Shown one piece after another: positions 30,535-31,148 of a stretch of DNA of 31,148 nt (the stretch's first letter is position 1; the number at the start of each line of letters is the position of its first letter). The notes beneath the pieces are model-generated. The model did no database searches. It saw only the letters and a list, made by a program, of their open reading frames with translations, and was not told the origin of the DNA. The DNA is from a virus: the IMG/VR virus record IMGVR_UViG_3300020416_000038, positions 1-31,148 of that record. One strand, 5' to 3'. A program made the translations under genes and the position numbers.

Positions 30535-30723
30535 CTAGTAATCATCATCACTTGTTTGTGACTCCACCCATTCAGCATTGTTTCTACAGTATGCATCAGC
30601 ATCTATTTCCATATGCCAGTGGGTGACAGTATGAAGAGTCTGTATCAAGACCATCAGACCTAGTAAGATAACAGGTCCTGACCACAGTGGATGCATCATT
30701 ATCTCACCTGGTGTTTGTTTCAT
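30535..30723 (-). CDS. Small single-pass membrane protein, 62 aa
   Basis: One hydrophobic helix (PLWSGPVILLGLMVLIQTLH, about 12-31) is followed by a His-rich stretch (THWHMEID) and an acidic tail ending TSDDDY. ATG 30723 is used; ATG 30699, preceded by GGTGAG, is an alternative that would start just before the helix. It follows a promoter at 30781-30753. No function is recognised. Confidence 0.7.
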   Translation of the reverse strand: MKQTPGEIMMHPLWSGPVILLGLMVLIQTLHTVTHWHMEIDADAYCRNNAEWVESQTSDDDY

Positions 30724-30752
30724 ACTCTACAATAAACTTTTTTATATAGAGC

Positions 30753-30781
30753 ATCTTAAACTTATTTTAATCTGATGTCAA
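30753..30781 (-). promoter_or_regulatory. Probable sigma70 promoter
   Basis: TTGACA (30781-30776), 17 bp, TAAGAT (30758-30753) on the minus strand: perfect -35 and a 4/6 -10. The -35 contains the TGA stop (30780-30778) of the 44-aa gene, the same arrangement seen ahead of psbA. It would serve the 62-aa gene. Confidence 0.55.
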
Positions 30782-30912
30782 TTGCAATATACTAAACATG
30801 ATTGATTTGTCGGATGATCATCACATTCTTTTTCCCAAAAAGATTTTTTGGGAACTCTTTTGATATCCGACTTAGCGTCTTTGATAACGCTGAAAGGACT
30901 AGTGAGTTTCAT
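30778..30912 (-). CDS. Small protein with CP12-like C-terminal motif, 44 aa
   Basis: It reads MKLTSPFSVIKDAKSDIKRV and ends FWEKECDDHPTNQSCLVYCN. The tail fits CxxxPxxxxCxxY (C30, P34, C39, Y42), the C-terminal signature of CP12, the redox-sensitive inhibitor that binds glyceraldehyde-3-phosphate dehydrogenase and phosphoribulokinase. The rest is shorter than known CP12 and has no N-terminal Cys pair. AGGAGG lies six bases before the ATG, and the ATG overlaps the Hsp20 stop as ATGA. The gene is solid; CP12 kinship is a hypothesis. Confidence 0.83.
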   Translation of the reverse strand: MKLTSPFSVIKDAKSDIKRVPKKSFWEKECDDHPTNQSCLVYCN

Positions 30913-31148
30913 GATGCACCTCCTAGGTAATCTTTGCGTGTGTGATGTTCTGGAATTACTTTTCCCAATTCCACGGACAAGAGTCCGTCTTCAAATACGA
31001 CCTGTCGAACTTCGCAATCTTCGCTGAGTTGCCAAGAGCGTTTGAATGAACGTTGTGCCAAGCCCCTGTGTTGATATGTTGCATCTGTTTCTTTATCTTC
31101 TTTGATGCCTTCAACATGTAATTTTCCAAACTCTGTGAAGACTTTGAC
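30909..31148 (-). CDS. hsp20: Hsp20-family small heat-shock protein, C-terminal part (runs off window)
   Basis: The last 79 codons are present, in frame to the window edge. YQHRGLAQRSFKRSWQLSED is the alpha-crystallin beta-strand region with the RGLAxRxF signature, followed by VFEDGLLSVELGKVIPEHH, the GLL(S/T)VEL motif and the end of the domain. Small heat-shock proteins hold unfolded proteins; T4-like cyanophages commonly carry one. The N-terminus lies beyond 31148. The stop overlaps the next gene's start. Confidence 0.93.
   Translation of the reverse strand, partial: VKVFTEFGKLHVEGIKEDKETDATYQHRGLAQRSFKRSWQLSEDCEVRQVVFEDGLLSVELGKVIPEHHTRKDYLGGAS

Noticed and set aside
1-31148. Many plus-strand frames of 60-120 codons, for example 12132-12443, 13397-13765 and 30004-30318
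   Set aside because: They lie opposite clear minus-strand genes, lack ribosome sites and recognisable motifs, and translate to low-complexity shadows. No plus-strand gene is supported.
1-31148. CRISPR array, integrase/attachment site, transposon or replication origin
   Set aside because: No regularly spaced repeats, recombinase genes or terminal inverted repeats with a transposase were seen. The only notable direct repeat is the pair at 6403-6462.

Overview
This window comes from a T4-like marine cyanophage (a myovirus of Prochlorococcus or Synechococcus). Every supported gene is on the minus strand, so transcription runs from high to low coordinates. The lineage is shown by a T4-type replication set (gp43 DNA polymerase, UvsX, gp41 helicase, gp61 primase, NrdA/NrdB), cyanophage host-derived metabolic genes (psbA, several hli genes, transaldolase talC, mazG, an hsp20-type chaperone, a CP12-like small protein), a tRNA-Arg and AT-rich DNA. 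No integrase, IS element or CRISPR array is visible.

Layout in transcription order. (1) 31148-30535: the C-terminal 79 codons of an Hsp20 protein, a 44-aa protein with a CP12-like tail, and a small membrane protein. (2) 30478-23419: the replication block, with three small genes, gp43, a 49-aa protein, uvsX, a 2OG-Fe(II) oxygenase, gp41, mazG, a 25-aa membrane peptide and a 63-aa protein. (3) 23422-20773: four consecutive genes with five double-stranded beta-helix (2OG-Fe(II) oxygenase-like) domains. (4) 20767-11377: two small genes, then a late, apparently virion-associated block of Lys-rich proteins, a nucleotidylyltransferase-like protein with a T4-style capsid-targeting N-terminus, a protein with RNA/DNA-ligase signature motifs, an Ig-like structural protein behind an exact TATAAATA late promoter, and several conserved unknowns. 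(5) 11384-6492: gp61 primase, nrdA, nrdB, a small gene and a SET-domain protein. (6) 6495-5999: a short unit with its own promoter, operator-like palindrome and terminator. (7) 5954-4521: talC, two small genes and a SegE-like GIY-YIG protein. (8) 4517-2802: promoter, tRNA-Arg(TCT), small genes, another oxygenase and two tandem terminators. (9) 2787-1220: a consensus promoter, four hli-type genes and several tiny membrane-protein genes (one frameshifted), ending in a terminator. (10) 1236-1: a promoter embedded in that terminator, an oxygenase, a SleB-type hydrolase, then the psbA promoter and first 39 codons of psbA.

The genes fit phage production in a photosynthetic host: psbA and hli sustain photosynthesis, talC (and possibly the CP12-like protein) shifts carbon toward the pentose phosphate pathway, NrdA/NrdB and MazG adjust nucleotide pools, and the gp43/UvsX/gp41/gp61 set copies DNA. 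The control layout is unusually readable: four minus-strand sites match sigma70 TTGACA-17 bp-TATAAT at 12 of 12 positions, and several more are close. Gene boundaries are tightly packed, mostly as TAATG or ATGA overlaps, which also reveals genes as short as 25 codons. Start codons and motifs were read by eye; family assignments have not been tested by database search.
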